64,000 bases of DNA from Candidatus Hydrogenedentota bacterium (GCA_016215105.1 JACRLJ010000052.1:1-64000); one strand, 5' to 3'; positions 53,918-63,054 are shown, counted from the first letter of the stretch. Program-made: numbers and translations. Notes: a model not told the origin generated them from the letters alone.

Positions 53918-56122
53918 ATGACCACGGCAACGCGAACACCCTACACGCCGGAAGAGCTACTCGAACACTTTGAACGGGCGAAGCCACAAGGCCCAAACCG
54001 CTGGCGCGTGCTTTGTCCAGTTCACGTCGACACCGACCCAAGCTTGGACGTCAACTACAAAGACGGCAAATATCTCTTTGCCTGTCGTTCCCACGGCTGT
54101 TCATTCAAGGACATCGCCGCCGCGGCAGGACTTGAGACTGAACGATGTTTCCCCGACACAGGTAAGGGCCGGGACAACGGCCACTACAAAACCAAGCCGA
54201 AGGCCACGGCGGACGAATACCCCCCGCCGTGGGAGTGGAAGGACAGAGGATTACTGGAAGCCGTCTTTCCGTATCAGAACGAAGAAGGCGTCACTCAGTT
54301 CGAGGTGTTGCGCGGCAAGCCCTGGAAGGGTTTCAAAAAACAGCATCGGCAACGCCGGGCGGACGGTAAGTGGACAACGGACGGGACACGCCCACTGCCT
54401 TTCATGCTTCCAGAACTCCTCGAGGACGTGGCCATGGGCCGGACTATCTTTGTTGTCGAGGGGGAAAAGAAAGTCCTTGCGTTGCGCCAGTGGGGCTTTG
54501 CGGCGACGTGTTGCGCGGGCGGCGCAAAGAAATGGAAGCCCGAACACGCTGAATACCTGACCGGCGCAAACGTCGTGATTTTCCCCGACAACGACAGGCC
54601 GGGCCGCGAACATGCCGAAGCGGTGGCCAAGAGCTTGAGCGGGAAGGCTTCAAGTATTCACGTGGTGGCGTTGCCTGGTTTGCCGGAGAAAGGTGACATT
54701 ATAGATTGGCAAGCTGCGGGGCATACTCGCGAGGAGCTTCAGGCGCTGGTTGCTGCTGCCCCGGAGTGGATTCCCGTCGAGACTGCCACCACGCGCAGTG
54801 AACGCCCCACGTTAGCCAACTACCGGATCGAACCGACCATGGACGAATCTGGCAAGCCGCGGAAAGTCGCGGTTCCCTTGCCCGAAATCACACGCGCGTT
54901 ACTCGACGTGGCGGACGGGTGGCCGAAGCGCATCAACGATCGCCTATTCGTGGATACAGGCGGCGCGATTCGTCACCTGTCTACGCCGGACTCGCTATTC
55001 GCCTGGATTGGCGAAGGGCACACGGTGGCGTGGCCTGGGGGAACGGACGCGGACGGAAACACGTTGACACCCAAGGCGGAGTTTTTCGAGTCGCTACGGG
55101 CCAGCGTGGACGCGTTTCAGTCTGTTGAGGAATTCCCACACGAACCCGAGATCGCTGGTTCCTACTATGCCTGGAAGATTCTCACAAACTACAAGGCGGA
55201 CGGAGAGGCGTTGAACGGGCTTCTGGCCTTCTTCGACAATGCCGAGACACCGGCTGACCGTGTTCTGATCCGTGCAATGTTTCTGACTCCGGCATGGGGT
55301 GGTCTTGCCGGATTGCGGCCCGCATTCATCATCACGGCGCCAGACCGGGGTTACGGTAAGACCACACTTGCTGACGCTGTAGGTTCACTCTATGGCGGAG
55401 CGATTGACCTCGAAGCCGACGAAGCCCGCGACGAACGATTGAAGTCGAGGCTCTTGGGGGACGCGGCGCTATCGAAGAGGGTCCTTCGGGTGGATAACGT
55501 GAAGACAAGCCAGTCTTCAACGCAACTTGAGGCGCTCATAACATCAAGTGTCATCAGCGGCCACCGCCTCTATGCCGGAGAGACGGCCCGGCCCAACTAC
55601 CTGACGACGATTGTCACCGGCAATACCGTTCGGCTGTCTCGTGACCTGGCAGACCGGGCTTTCGTCATTCGACTGGCCAAACCCAAGGCGAGGCCGGGTT
55701 GGAGTGAGAACCTCGGGGCGTACCTGGAGAGTAGACGCGATCACATTCTCGCGGACATAGTGGCGGAACTGCGCAAACCCGTGGCGGCAACCGAAGCACG
55801 CGACCGGTGGCAGTCCTGGACGTCCAACGTCCTGGCGCGGTGTACGCCGGGCGCGGCGGCAATAGTGGCGGCGAACCAAGCCCGGCGCAACGAATGCGAT
55901 GACGATCTCGAAGAGGCCAGCTTGATACTTGATGCACTTCGGAGCCGGGGCCTTAGCTTCTTAACTGCGGCGGTAGCCACAACGGTGGTAAACGAGGCGC
56001 TACACGTCCAATGGACTACGAACAAGGTCACTCGACGCATTCAATCCCACGTCGAGGCCGGAAGACTATCAGGGATAGAACGGTATAACACCGGAAATAC
56101 GCGAGGCTGGAATGTTGCCTGA
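53918..56122 (+). CDS. Primase-helicase-like replication protein (CHC2 finger, Toprim, ATPase)
   Basis: 734 residues. Zinc-finger region CPVHVDTDPSLDVN, then CRSHGCSFKDI (residues 30-70); Toprim domain with VVEGEKKVLAL and the acidic VIFPDNDRPGREHA (about 175-270); a C-terminal P-loop ATPase (TAPDRGYGKTTLADAVGSLY; VLRVDNVKTS; ITSSVISGHRLYAGE; TIVTGNTVRLSRDLADR) typical of plasmid and phage-satellite helicases. Together these allow priming and unwinding at the element's own origin. A strong inverted repeat with ctgtcaga units lies directly after the stop and may be that origin. Confidence 0.92.
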   Translation: MTTATRTPYTPEELLEHFERAKPQGPNRWRVLCPVHVDTDPSLDVNYKDGKYLFACRSHGCSFKDIAAAAGLETERCFPDTGKGRDNGHYKTKPKATADEYPPPWEWKDRGLLEAVFPYQNEEGVTQFEVLRGKPWKGFKKQHRQRRADGKWTTDGTRPLPFMLPELLEDVAMGRTIFVVEGEKKVLALRQWGFAATCCAGGAKKWKPEHAEYLTGANVVIFPDNDRPGREHAEAVAKSLSGKASSIHVVALPGLPEKGDIIDWQAAGHTREELQALVAAAPEWIPVETATTRSERPTLANYRIEPTMDESGKPRKVAVPLPEITRALLDVADGWPKRINDRLFVDTGGAIRHLSTPDSLFAWIGEGHTVAWPGGTDADGNTLTPKAEFFESLRASVDAFQSVEEFPHEPEIAGSYYAWKILTNYKADGEALNGLLAFFDNAETPADRVLIRAMFLTPAWGGLAGLRPAFIITAPDRGYGKTTLADAVGSLYGGAIDLEADEARDERLKSRLLGDAALSKRVLRVDNVKTSQSSTQLEALITSSVISGHRLYAGETARPNYLTTIVTGNTVRLSRDLADRAFVIRLAKPKARPGWSENLGAYLESRRDHILADIVAELRKPVAATEARDRWQSWTSNVLARCTPGAAAIVAANQARRNECDDDLEEASLILDALRSRGLSFLTAAVATTVVNEALHVQWTTNKVTRRIQSHVEAGRLSGIERYNTGNTRGWNVA

Positions 56123-56124
56123 CC

Positions 56125-56231
56125 CTTCTGACACATTTGACACATTTTTTGATCCTACCCATTGCGCGAGAAGTAGGAGAAATATATATAGAAAGGGGAA
56201 GGATCAAAAAAACTGTCAGAACTGTCAGAAG
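56125..56231. repeat. Long imperfect inverted repeat after the primase gene, candidate origin
   Basis: Left arm 56125-56155 (cttctgacacatttgacac, then ttttttgatcc) and right arm 56201-56231 (ggatcaaaaaa, then actgtcagaactgtcagaag) pair over about 26 of 31 positions, around a 45-base loop rich in atatata. Each arm holds two spaced TGAC/GTCA units, as iterons do. Position right behind a primase-helicase gene fits a replication origin. Confidence 0.65.
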
Positions 56232-56301
56232 CGTCAGGGCGCTGGGGATACTCGGGCCGCTGGCAAAGGCACGGGTATGACGTGTTTCATGGGGTCACGT
56301 T

Positions 56302-56739
56302 ATGAGTGACGTAGATCCTAGCGACATCGCTTTGTGGCCCGGAATGCCACGGCGCGCGGCGGACTTGGAGCGCGACGCCGCGGCGGCGCTAGGCGGCCGG
56401 CGAGTTATTCGACAGGACCTGTTTGAGACTGCGGTTGATGTCCGGATACCGGACTTCCCGGACCTCTCCGTGGACTGCAAGTACCGAAAGACCCTTGCGC
56501 ATCATAAGCTCATGAAAACAACGCGACAGAAGTACGGCGGGACTCCGCTGTTGGTTACGCGGACAAAAGAGGAAGGGGAGACCTTCGCGACCTTGCCGTT
56601 GAAGGTCCTGGGCCACCTACTCGACATTGCCCGGGCGGCCGGCCAAACGAAACTCGATGGCGACGGGCGGATTACCGACCAGGCTGGGCTGCTACTTCTC
56701 GGGCGGCACGACGCGCCAAGGCGCGCGCGCGAAATCTGA
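56302..56739 (+). CDS. PD-(D/E)XK-type nuclease or resolvase of the element
   Basis: 145 residues. Pattern RAADLERDAAAALGGRRVIR, then VDVRIPDFPDLSVDCKYRKT, with the likely active site at D-x3-D-x-K in DLSVDCK. This resembles small Holliday-junction-resolvase-like nucleases of phages and satellites. The ATG at 56302 lacks a strong ribosome site. The last 68 bases overlap a convergent open frame. It could instead be a recycled restriction-type nuclease. Confidence 0.72.
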   Translation: MSDVDPSDIALWPGMPRRAADLERDAAAALGGRRVIRQDLFETAVDVRIPDFPDLSVDCKYRKTLAHHKLMKTTRQKYGGTPLLVTRTKEEGETFATLPLKVLGHLLDIARAAGQTKLDGDGRITDQAGLLLLGRHDAPRRAREI

Positions 56740-57073
56740 GTCCAATCGAAGGGCGCGACCGGCGGCGGCGTTCCTGGGCCGCTTCGTCAAACCCAATCGG
56801 CTCTTTCGGCGGCAGGTGCGGGGCAATATCGAGCAAGGCTGACGCCACGACGGCACGCTCCTGTTGTGACTCAAGGTAGGCGAGGTAAATGCGACCGCGA
56901 GGGGAACGAATGAGGAGCGATACCTGATGCGGCGTCATCGGAACGCCGGTCTCGCGCTGCACACGTGAGGCCGCGGCGGCGCATGCATGGCCAGACGCAA
57001 CTGCCCGCAGGCAGCTTCGTTCATGCGGTTTCAGCTTTTTGGCCGCGTTTGGGAAGCCATTGCCGTCCATCAT
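56672..57073 (-). CDS. Possible small DNA-binding protein (terminase-small-subunit-like), uncertain
   Basis: 133 residues on the minus strand: KKLKPHERSCLRAVASGHAC, then QRETGVPMTPHQVSLLIRSP and an Arg-rich tail (QERRRRSRPSIGLRFRARAL). A helix-turn-helix-like centre and basic tail resemble small terminase or phage regulatory proteins, but the match is weak. It overlaps the nuclease gene by 68 bases. Start could be either of two adjacent Mets. Confidence 0.45.
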   Translation of the reverse strand: MMDGNGFPNAAKKLKPHERSCLRAVASGHACAAAASRVQRETGVPMTPHQVSLLIRSPRGRIYLAYLESQQERAVVASALLDIAPHLPPKEPIGFDEAAQERRRRSRPSIGLRFRARALARRAAREVAAQPGR

Positions 57074-57229
57074 ATGTCGATACCCCTACCATAGCCTTGG
57101 CCATCCGCCCCCGCCCTGCAATGATCTGATCATACCGGAGGCGGTTATAGATAGTCAAGTACGTCTCTATTACAAGGGCTGAAGGTGAAGCGTGATGGTT
57201 GGTCTACGACGTAGTGGTATACTAAGCCT

Positions 57230-57592
57230 ATGGGCGAAACAAAATGGTGCATATGCCCCGTGTGTGGGTTCGAGTCCGTCGGCAAGGTAGGGTGGCGCTG
57301 CTGGCGCGGGGAGGGGAACAAGACGCGCATGACGGACGATCACAAACAATGCCCCGGCGTGTGGGTTGAGTCGCCAAACCCGGTACCAGATAGCGAACGG
57401 CGGGCGATAGAGCAGGACCGGCTACGTACGCGCGAGTTGACGTTCAAGCCGACTAAGCGTCGCCGGCGTGACCCGGAGGACATTGCTGCTGGTGGTATTC
57501 GCTCTGCCTTTGGTCGAGAGTGGCTGGGCGTCTTGCGCGCCCACCGTCGTTCGTCAACAAGTACAAGAACGGCGAACGCAGACTTGACGTAA
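57230..57592 (+). CDS. Zinc-ribbon-like small protein of the element
   Basis: 120 residues. N-terminus has CICPVCGFESV and, 30 residues on, DDHKQCPGVW, giving a C-x2-C / H-x2-C zinc-ribbon pattern found in many phage-type proteins. The middle is Arg-rich (KPTKRRRRDPEDIAAG). The last ~25 residues overlap, in a different frame, the clear tail of an XRE-type HTH protein (57520-57663), so the natural gene may have been a longer zinc-ribbon/HTH protein now frameshifted. Confidence 0.55.
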   Translation: MGETKWCICPVCGFESVGKVGWRCWRGEGNKTRMTDDHKQCPGVWVESPNPVPDSERRAIEQDRLRTRELTFKPTKRRRRDPEDIAAGGIRSAFGREWLGVLRAHRRSSTSTRTANADLT

Positions 57593-57663
57593 TCGAGTTC
57601 CTCCAGGTGGCCAAGGCCATCGGCATCGACCCCGTCAAGTTCCTCAAGAAGCTGGACAAGTAG
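57520..57663 (+). pseudogene. XRE-type HTH remnant (C-terminal part)
   Basis: Frame reads VAGRLARPPSFVNKYKNGER, then RLDVIEFLQVAKAIGIDPVK, the second half of a Cro/CI-type helix-turn-helix. The first two helices are missing in this frame; LPLVE in the neighbouring frame just before an extra a at 57519 could be part of them. The piece is therefore a broken gene or the tail of the upstream zinc-ribbon gene after a frameshift. Confidence 0.6.
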
Positions 57664-57859
57664 GCTTCACCGAATCCTGTACTACCTCGCCGGAAATGAA
57701 TGGTTGTACCGTTCCAACTATCGACCGGCGGCAGACTTACAAGTGAGTCCCAGCCACTCGCGATCCGGATGGAAGATTAGTATATACTTGATAGCGAAGT
57801 GACAGCCCGTGATTGAATCAGTCCTCATGGTATTATGGGCACAGAGGAGCACGACCCAC

Positions 57860-58609
57860 ATGCCAAGTAATCGCCGTGAATTCGAGTTTAGGATAAAAGC
57901 GTTTACGCTGCATACAATTCCAATGAGTAGACTGGCAGAATACTTGGCGGATCTTGCGGCGCTGCTTGGTGAGCAAAAGAGTGTGCACTTTGTACGCCTT
58001 AAGGCGGGAAGCGTCAATATTGTCCATTCCATTGAGCCGGAGGCGGAGCCAAAAGTTCGCGCCAGGATTCGAACAGCAAAATCTGATGATTGGACAAATG
58101 AGGCGACAAGGGCCGTAAGAGCCATTGATAAGCGGCTTGCGGAAGACAACGCTTCGGGCGCGCTCGTCGGGCCTGGCGGGAAGAACATCATCAAGTTCCC
58201 TGGTAAGGATCGGTTTTCTGAGCCGTTGTATGGTCCATTCAACCAGCCCGGTTTCGTGGAAGGAATTCCGATCTGCATTGGAGGCAAGAACGACCCAGTC
58301 CCCATTCACCTTGAGGAACCGGGCCACCAGGCCCAAGTGTGCGCTGCGAGTCGGGGCCTAGCCCTACGAATCGCCCCGTACATCTTCACTGCCATCATTC
58401 GCGCGGAGGGAATAGGGCGGTGGCGTCGGGATTGCGATGGAGTGTGGATCCGCGATAAGTTCACGATCCAAGACTTTAGGGTTCTGGATAGGACACCCCT
58501 CACTGATAGTGTCCAGCAGCTTCGAGCGGCCTCGAAAGGGATTGGCGAATTGGAGAATCCCCTGGAAACAATTCAGAGCCTGAGGAATGGGGAACAAGTT
58601 ACTCATTAG
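57860..58609 (+). CDS. Unknown conserved protein paired with a PIN-domain gene
   Basis: 249 residues; the ATG at 57860 has AGAGGAG about nine bases upstream. SRLAEYLADLAALLGEQKSV, HFVRLKAGSVNIVHSIEPEA, ATRAVRAIDKRLAEDNASGA, GPFNQPGFVEGIPICIGG, GRWRRDCDGVWIRDKFTIQD. I recall similar proteins without an assigned function in mobile regions of other bacteria, but I cannot name a family. It ends nine bases before the PIN gene, which makes a two-gene unit. By position it may be an antitoxin-like or sensor partner, although it is much larger than typical antitoxins. Confidence 0.72.
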   Translation: MPSNRREFEFRIKAFTLHTIPMSRLAEYLADLAALLGEQKSVHFVRLKAGSVNIVHSIEPEAEPKVRARIRTAKSDDWTNEATRAVRAIDKRLAEDNASGALVGPGGKNIIKFPGKDRFSEPLYGPFNQPGFVEGIPICIGGKNDPVPIHLEEPGHQAQVCAASRGLALRIAPYIFTAIIRAEGIGRWRRDCDGVWIRDKFTIQDFRVLDRTPLTDSVQQLRAASKGIGELENPLETIQSLRNGEQVTH

Positions 58610-58618
58610 GGGAGCGCA

Positions 58619-59167
58619 ATGGTCACATTCGACGCTGACTTTCTATGCTTTCTTCTCCGGGAAGACCCCGGAGTCGTCCTCGACCCCACTTCGGGCCAGC
58701 CGGTTGAAAGGGCGAAAGAAAAAATCGAGCATCTCATATACACGCTCGAAAAGGCGCGGGACAAAATCTTGATTCCAGCGCCGGCATTGAGCGAAATCCT
58801 ATGTCTGTGTGGCCACGAAATGGACGAGGTGGTTGACGTTCTCCTTCGTAACTACGGGTTCGAAATAGCGCCGTTCGATATCATGGCGGCCATCGAGGCT
58901 GCTATTATTACGGGCCGAGCAAAAAGTAGGGGATCAAAAAAAGGCGCATCAAATGAAACGTGGGCAAAAGTAAAATTCGATCGTCAGATCATCGCTATAA
59001 CAAAAACCCGCCGAGCCGAAACGATTTACTCGAACGACACCACGCTCAAGAAATCAGCCGAGCGGGAGAATATCAGGACCGTGTCGGTTTGGGAGCTACC
59101 GGATGCGCCCCCCAAGCAAGCGGAGTTTTTCGATGATGACGATGCTGTAGTCTCAGAGCCTGATTGA
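58619..59167 (+). CDS. PIN-domain ribonuclease-like protein
   Basis: 182 residues. PIN-fold landmarks: FDADFLCFLL (first Asp), LIPAPALSEIL (Glu), KFDRQIIAI (Asp) and ETIYSNDTTLKKSA (Asp), then NIRTVSVWEL. All expected acidic residues are present, so it should be a working metal-dependent RNase, unlike the damaged PIN protein at 23554. The start follows GGGGAG. A C-terminal acidic tail (FFDDDDAVVSEPD) is extra. It forms a unit with the 249-residue protein upstream inside the element. Confidence 0.85.
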   Translation: MVTFDADFLCFLLREDPGVVLDPTSGQPVERAKEKIEHLIYTLEKARDKILIPAPALSEILCLCGHEMDEVVDVLLRNYGFEIAPFDIMAAIEAAIITGRAKSRGSKKGASNETWAKVKFDRQIIAITKTRRAETIYSNDTTLKKSAERENIRTVSVWELPDAPPKQAEFFDDDDAVVSEPD

Positions 59168-59273
59168 CAATACGTCACTTTAGCGCCACCGCTGGGACCG
59201 TTGACACCAAATACGGTCGGCGTTCCTACCTCATCATAAGCCATTTCACCGTTAGTTGCCTGTCGCCGCGCCG

Positions 59274-60008
59274 TTACTGTTGGTTGCGCGCGGCGAATTC
59301 GTTCCAGAACTCCAACGTGGCGTCGAAGTACTCCTCGAGATCCTTGTCTGTGACGTAGATGTCCTCGCCACCCGCCGGACGCCCAATGCGTAACGCGTTC
59401 GGGGCGTTGAAAAAAGTATCTTCGCTCAGGCCTGGAGCCGTGAACAGTTCCGGTCGAATTGCGTGAAGCTTGAGAGCTGAGACGCCTGGCCCGTGTTTTA
59501 CCGCGTTGGCCACGAGCCGCAATTCTTTCACCTTCGACCACGCGGCGACTTGGTCAAGGCAGAGTCCGCCGGCGGCTAACCGTTCCTCAAACTCCTCGAT
59601 CCGGTACAGTTTCTTGTGCACTTTCGGGTCATTGAGGGCGTCGTTCTCTTCATGTATCGACAGCACCCGTCGGCGGTGGAAACAAAGCATCTGCTGTTCG
59701 AGAAGGTGCCACAACATCACCGTTCCCATGTTAAGGACCGCCTGACGTACACGAGTGAGGCGTTCGTACAGTTCAAAACCCTGTTCTTGCGCCCACTCCG
59801 CCCACCAACTTCCATCATCGTTACCGTCTGACGGTCGCGACATCGCCCATTCCCACATTGCCTGCTGGTGCGCGGTGGCTTCTTCCTCGGCGTCTGGAAG
59901 GGAGGGCAACATCTTCGTCAACAGGGCATCGCGCAGACTCTTAATCTCCTTCGGATAGTTTTCTGCTATCCATGGCCCCCATAACTTACCATCGAGATGC
60001 AGCGCCAT
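59274..60008 (-). CDS. Accessory protein of the type I RM operon, possibly HEPN-like
   Basis: 244 residues, mostly helical. The motif KELRLVANAVKHGPG resembles the R-x(4-7)-H signature of HEPN-type RNase folds; QAVLNMGTVMLWHLLEQQML lies in the helix before it. Its start lies two bases before the hsdS stop on the minus strand, so it is the last gene of the hsd operon. Genes of this kind inside RM operons can be additional anti-phage effectors, but that is inference. Confidence 0.65.
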   Translation of the reverse strand: MALHLDGKLWGPWIAENYPKEIKSLRDALLTKMLPSLPDAEEEATAHQQAMWEWAMSRPSDGNDDGSWWAEWAQEQGFELYERLTRVRQAVLNMGTVMLWHLLEQQMLCFHRRRVLSIHEENDALNDPKVHKKLYRIEEFEERLAAGGLCLDQVAAWSKVKELRLVANAVKHGPGVSALKLHAIRPELFTAPGLSEDTFFNAPNALRIGRPAGGEDIYVTDKDLEEYFDATLEFWNEFAARNQQ

Positions 60009-60010
60009 GG

Positions 60011-61573
60011 TCAGTTTGCTCCTGCCCCGGACGTGAGTTCGGCCACGACGGCCTCCATGAGCTTCTCGGCGGTGGCGCGGGAGGCGGCGAGCTGGGCTTC
60101 CAGTTGGTCCACCAGGGCCATCAGTTGGTCCACCTTGGCGACAATGCGGCGCTGTTCGGCTAGGGGTGGGACGGGTGCGACATATCTTGTGACGCTATTT
60201 GCTGACAGGTTTGGTTGAGCCGATCCATTGTCGAAGCGGGTGATCAGTTCTCGCCCAAGGGGGCTAATCAAGTAGTAGTACGTATAGCGGGGCGTGAGAT
60301 TACAGCCTAGACGGATAATCACCAATGACGACGCTACAGCCCCCTCGATGAACTGATCGATGATTGCTGTCTTTCCCAGCGTGGCACCGCGCAAACAGTA
60401 AACAAGGTCGTCTTTTTGGACCTTTCCGTTCCTGAGGGAATCATATTTTGCGCGAGTGAGATAGTGCATGGAAGTGAGTGACAGTGTTCCACCCGGCTGA
60501 ATATGCCCGGTATTTATGAACGGTACCCCTGTTGGAACGTATTCGTTCTTGTTCGGGTAGTTCTTCCCTCGGTCTCCATTGATGAACTCCGCCTCAGACC
60601 CGAGCCTGCTCCAGCGCCAAGATCTGGGTAACTCAAAAGGGATTTCCTTTTCGGCAATTGGCTCAAAGCGCCGAAGACGTTTCGCTGTCGAAGGCACTTC
60701 CGCCGGTTCATCCTGCGGGTCCTGGGGGACGAGTTTGCCCTGGACGGCGAGGGTGAGGATGGACTTGCGGAGGTCGGCGGGCGGAATGGTATAGGACTTG
60801 TGGAAGATGAGGTTGAGGTTGGCCGGGGTAGGCGCGTCAGCAAAGGTGGCCAGAGACGCGCGGGCGAGTGCGGCGTGCCGGGTCACACGTTCCTGTTGCT
60901 GCGCCTCCAGGCGGTCACATAGCGCCATCAACTCGTCCACCTTGGCCACTATGCGCTTCTGCTCTGCGAGGGGCGGGACTACTACTACCAACTCCCGGAT
61001 GTCGCCGAGCGAAACGTTCGGCATCGCTCCTCCCCTGGCCCTAGCTTTTATCTTATTTGAGACGAAGGAGTCGAGTTGCATCTTCAAGAAAGAGGTGTCA
61101 AATGACGCAGCCACACCACGGATTATCGCGAGCGCTTGGTTAGTGTTTGCGGGAACATCTTTAGCGTTAACGATACAGGTTTTCCCAATTGTTCCCGCGA
61201 TGGAAAAGAGTACGTCGCCACTTTCGAGCTTGGAGCGCTTAAGAAACTCGTGAGTGGCAGCCGAAATGAACTGTACTATCGAGGAATGTTGAATGCTCCC
61301 GTCATTGATGTTCTCCACTTTGATGAACGGGATTCCGGACGGCTCATATTGGTGTCCGTATGACGTCGGTGTTGCGCCCTTTGTGATGAGTGATGCAATG
61401 CTACCTAGTGACTGCTTCGGCCAGGCAACGCTTTTCGAGCTAACTCGATCGCGCGGCGAGTCCAGTAACTTATTACCGATGGCCAAATCAAGAATCAGCT
61501 CCCGCATCTTCCCGACCGCGTTGGGCGCGTCGGCTAACTCATCGAACTTCTCGAAAAACGTCTCCAGCGTCAT
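60011..61573 (-). CDS. hsdS: Type I restriction-modification specificity subunit
   Basis: 520 residues. Two target-recognition domains, each followed by a conserved helix: PPLAEQKRIVAKVDELMALC after the first and PPLAEQRRIVAKVDQLMALV after the second. The recognition half-domains read GSIASLITKGATPTSYG and GSEAEFINGDRGKNY. Its ATG overlaps the hsdM stop (ATGA). It sets the DNA sequence bound by the M2S and R2M2S complexes; the target cannot be read from the protein. Confidence 0.95.
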   Translation of the reverse strand: MTLETFFEKFDELADAPNAVGKMRELILDLAIGNKLLDSPRDRVSSKSVAWPKQSLGSIASLITKGATPTSYGHQYEPSGIPFIKVENINDGSIQHSSIVQFISAATHEFLKRSKLESGDVLFSIAGTIGKTCIVNAKDVPANTNQALAIIRGVAASFDTSFLKMQLDSFVSNKIKARARGGAMPNVSLGDIRELVVVVPPLAEQKRIVAKVDELMALCDRLEAQQQERVTRHAALARASLATFADAPTPANLNLIFHKSYTIPPADLRKSILTLAVQGKLVPQDPQDEPAEVPSTAKRLRRFEPIAEKEIPFELPRSWRWSRLGSEAEFINGDRGKNYPNKNEYVPTGVPFINTGHIQPGGTLSLTSMHYLTRAKYDSLRNGKVQKDDLVYCLRGATLGKTAIIDQFIEGAVASSLVIIRLGCNLTPRYTYYYLISPLGRELITRFDNGSAQPNLSANSVTRYVAPVPPLAEQRRIVAKVDQLMALVDQLEAQLAASRATAEKLMEAVVAELTSGAGAN

Positions 61574-63051
61574 TCGTTGGTTCCGGCGGTGGCAGTGAGG
61601 GCGTGATGGAGTTCCTGTTTCAACGCGGCCCGAGTCTCCGCGATTTGGGCGAGGAGTTTTTCGTATTCCGGCAGGAGGTGGTCCACATCACCCGGACCCG
61701 TGTCGGGGTTGTGCGGGTTCTTGAGGTCGAGGTTGTAGTTGCCCGCCTTGATCTGGTCGATGGAGACACACCAGGCCTGTTCATTCTCTTTGCGCTTGGT
61801 ATAGGCGCCCGCCTTGTTCGGTTTACCCCACCATTCACGCTCGGCCTCAAACTCCTCAATACGGATGGGCTTGCCCTTGTTGTAGCTCTTGGCGCCGGGA
61901 GGGTAGGGGTGCTCGTAGTACCAGACCTCGGTGGTGGGCTGGCCCTTGGTGAAGAAGAGGAGGTTGGTGCGAATGCCGGTGTACGGGTTGAATACGCCGT
62001 TGGGCAGGCGGACGATGGTGTGCAGGTTGCAGTCCGCCAACAGCGCCTCCTTGATGCGCGTCTTGACGCCTTCCCCGAAGAGTGTGCCGTCCGGCAAGAC
62101 CAGTCCGGCCCGGCCGCCGGGCTTGAGGATTTTCATGAGGAGTACCAGGAAGAGGTCGGCGGTTTCGCGGGTACGGAACTCGGCGGGGTAGTTGGACTCG
62201 ATGCCGTCCTCTTCCATGCCACCGAAAGGCGGATTGGTGACGATCACGTCTACGCGTTCCTTGGGTGACCAATCGCGCAACGGGCGGGCTAGGGTATTGT
62301 CGTGCCGTACATTTGACGGCACGTCGATACCGTGCAGCAGTAGGTTGGTCATGCACAGGACGTGCGGCAGGTGTTTCTTTTCGATACCGGTGAAACACTC
62401 CTGGATGGTGTGCTCGTCGGTCTCGGTCTTAGCCTGTTTGCGCAAGTGCTCGATAGTGCAGGTGAGGAAGCCGCCGGTGCCGCAAGCCGGGTCGAGGACG
62501 GTCTCGCCCAGACGCGGATTGACCTGCTCCACGATGAACTGCGTGACGGCGCGCGGCGTATAAAACTCGCCTGCGTTTCCCGCGGACTGAAGGTCCTTCA
62601 GCAGCTTCTCGTAGATGTCGCCGAACATGTGGCGGTCGTCGGAGGCGTTGAAGTCAATCCCGTTAATCTTGTTGATGACCTGGCGCATGAGGGTGCCGTT
62701 CTTCATGTAGTTGTTGGCATCCTCGAAGGTCATACGGATGAGGCCGGCGATCTTGTCTGCGCCGCCGGTCAGGGATTTGAGCTTGGGCAGAAGCGTGTTG
62801 TTGACGAAGTCGAGCAGGGCATCGCCGGTGATGCCCTCGTCGTCCGAGGCCCAGGCTGACCACCGCAGGTGTCGCGGTAGCGGAGACTTATAGTTGTCAC
62901 GGAGGAGTTCGGTTTCCTTTTCGCGGTCGTCGAAGATCTTGAGGAAGAACATCCAGCCGAGTTGTTCGAGGCGCTGGGCGTCGCCGTAGGTCCCGGCGTC
63001 CTTGCGCATGATGTCCTGGATGGTCTTGACGATATTGGAGACGTTGGGCAT
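61570..63051 (-). CDS. hsdM: Type I restriction-modification DNA methyltransferase subunit
   Basis: 493 residues. N-terminal helical domain (RKDAGTYGDAQRLEQLGWMF), then an N6-adenine methyltransferase with the SAM motif VLDPACGTGGFL, catalytic NPPFGG, and family blocks GEFYTPRAVTQFIVE and GRAGLVLPDGTLFGEG. It makes the host-protecting methylation. It starts three bases after the hsdR stop and overlaps hsdS. Confidence 0.97.
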   Translation of the reverse strand: MPNVSNIVKTIQDIMRKDAGTYGDAQRLEQLGWMFFLKIFDDREKETELLRDNYKSPLPRHLRWSAWASDDEGITGDALLDFVNNTLLPKLKSLTGGADKIAGLIRMTFEDANNYMKNGTLMRQVINKINGIDFNASDDRHMFGDIYEKLLKDLQSAGNAGEFYTPRAVTQFIVEQVNPRLGETVLDPACGTGGFLTCTIEHLRKQAKTETDEHTIQECFTGIEKKHLPHVLCMTNLLLHGIDVPSNVRHDNTLARPLRDWSPKERVDVIVTNPPFGGMEEDGIESNYPAEFRTRETADLFLVLLMKILKPGGRAGLVLPDGTLFGEGVKTRIKEALLADCNLHTIVRLPNGVFNPYTGIRTNLLFFTKGQPTTEVWYYEHPYPPGAKSYNKGKPIRIEEFEAEREWWGKPNKAGAYTKRKENEQAWCVSIDQIKAGNYNLDLKNPHNPDTGPGDVDHLLPEYEKLLAQIAETRAALKQELHHALTATAGTNE

Positions 63052-63054
63052 GGG

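Noticed and set aside
57718-58305. A 195-residue minus-strand frame
   Set aside because: Antisense to the well-supported partner of the PIN gene; composition is shadow-like.
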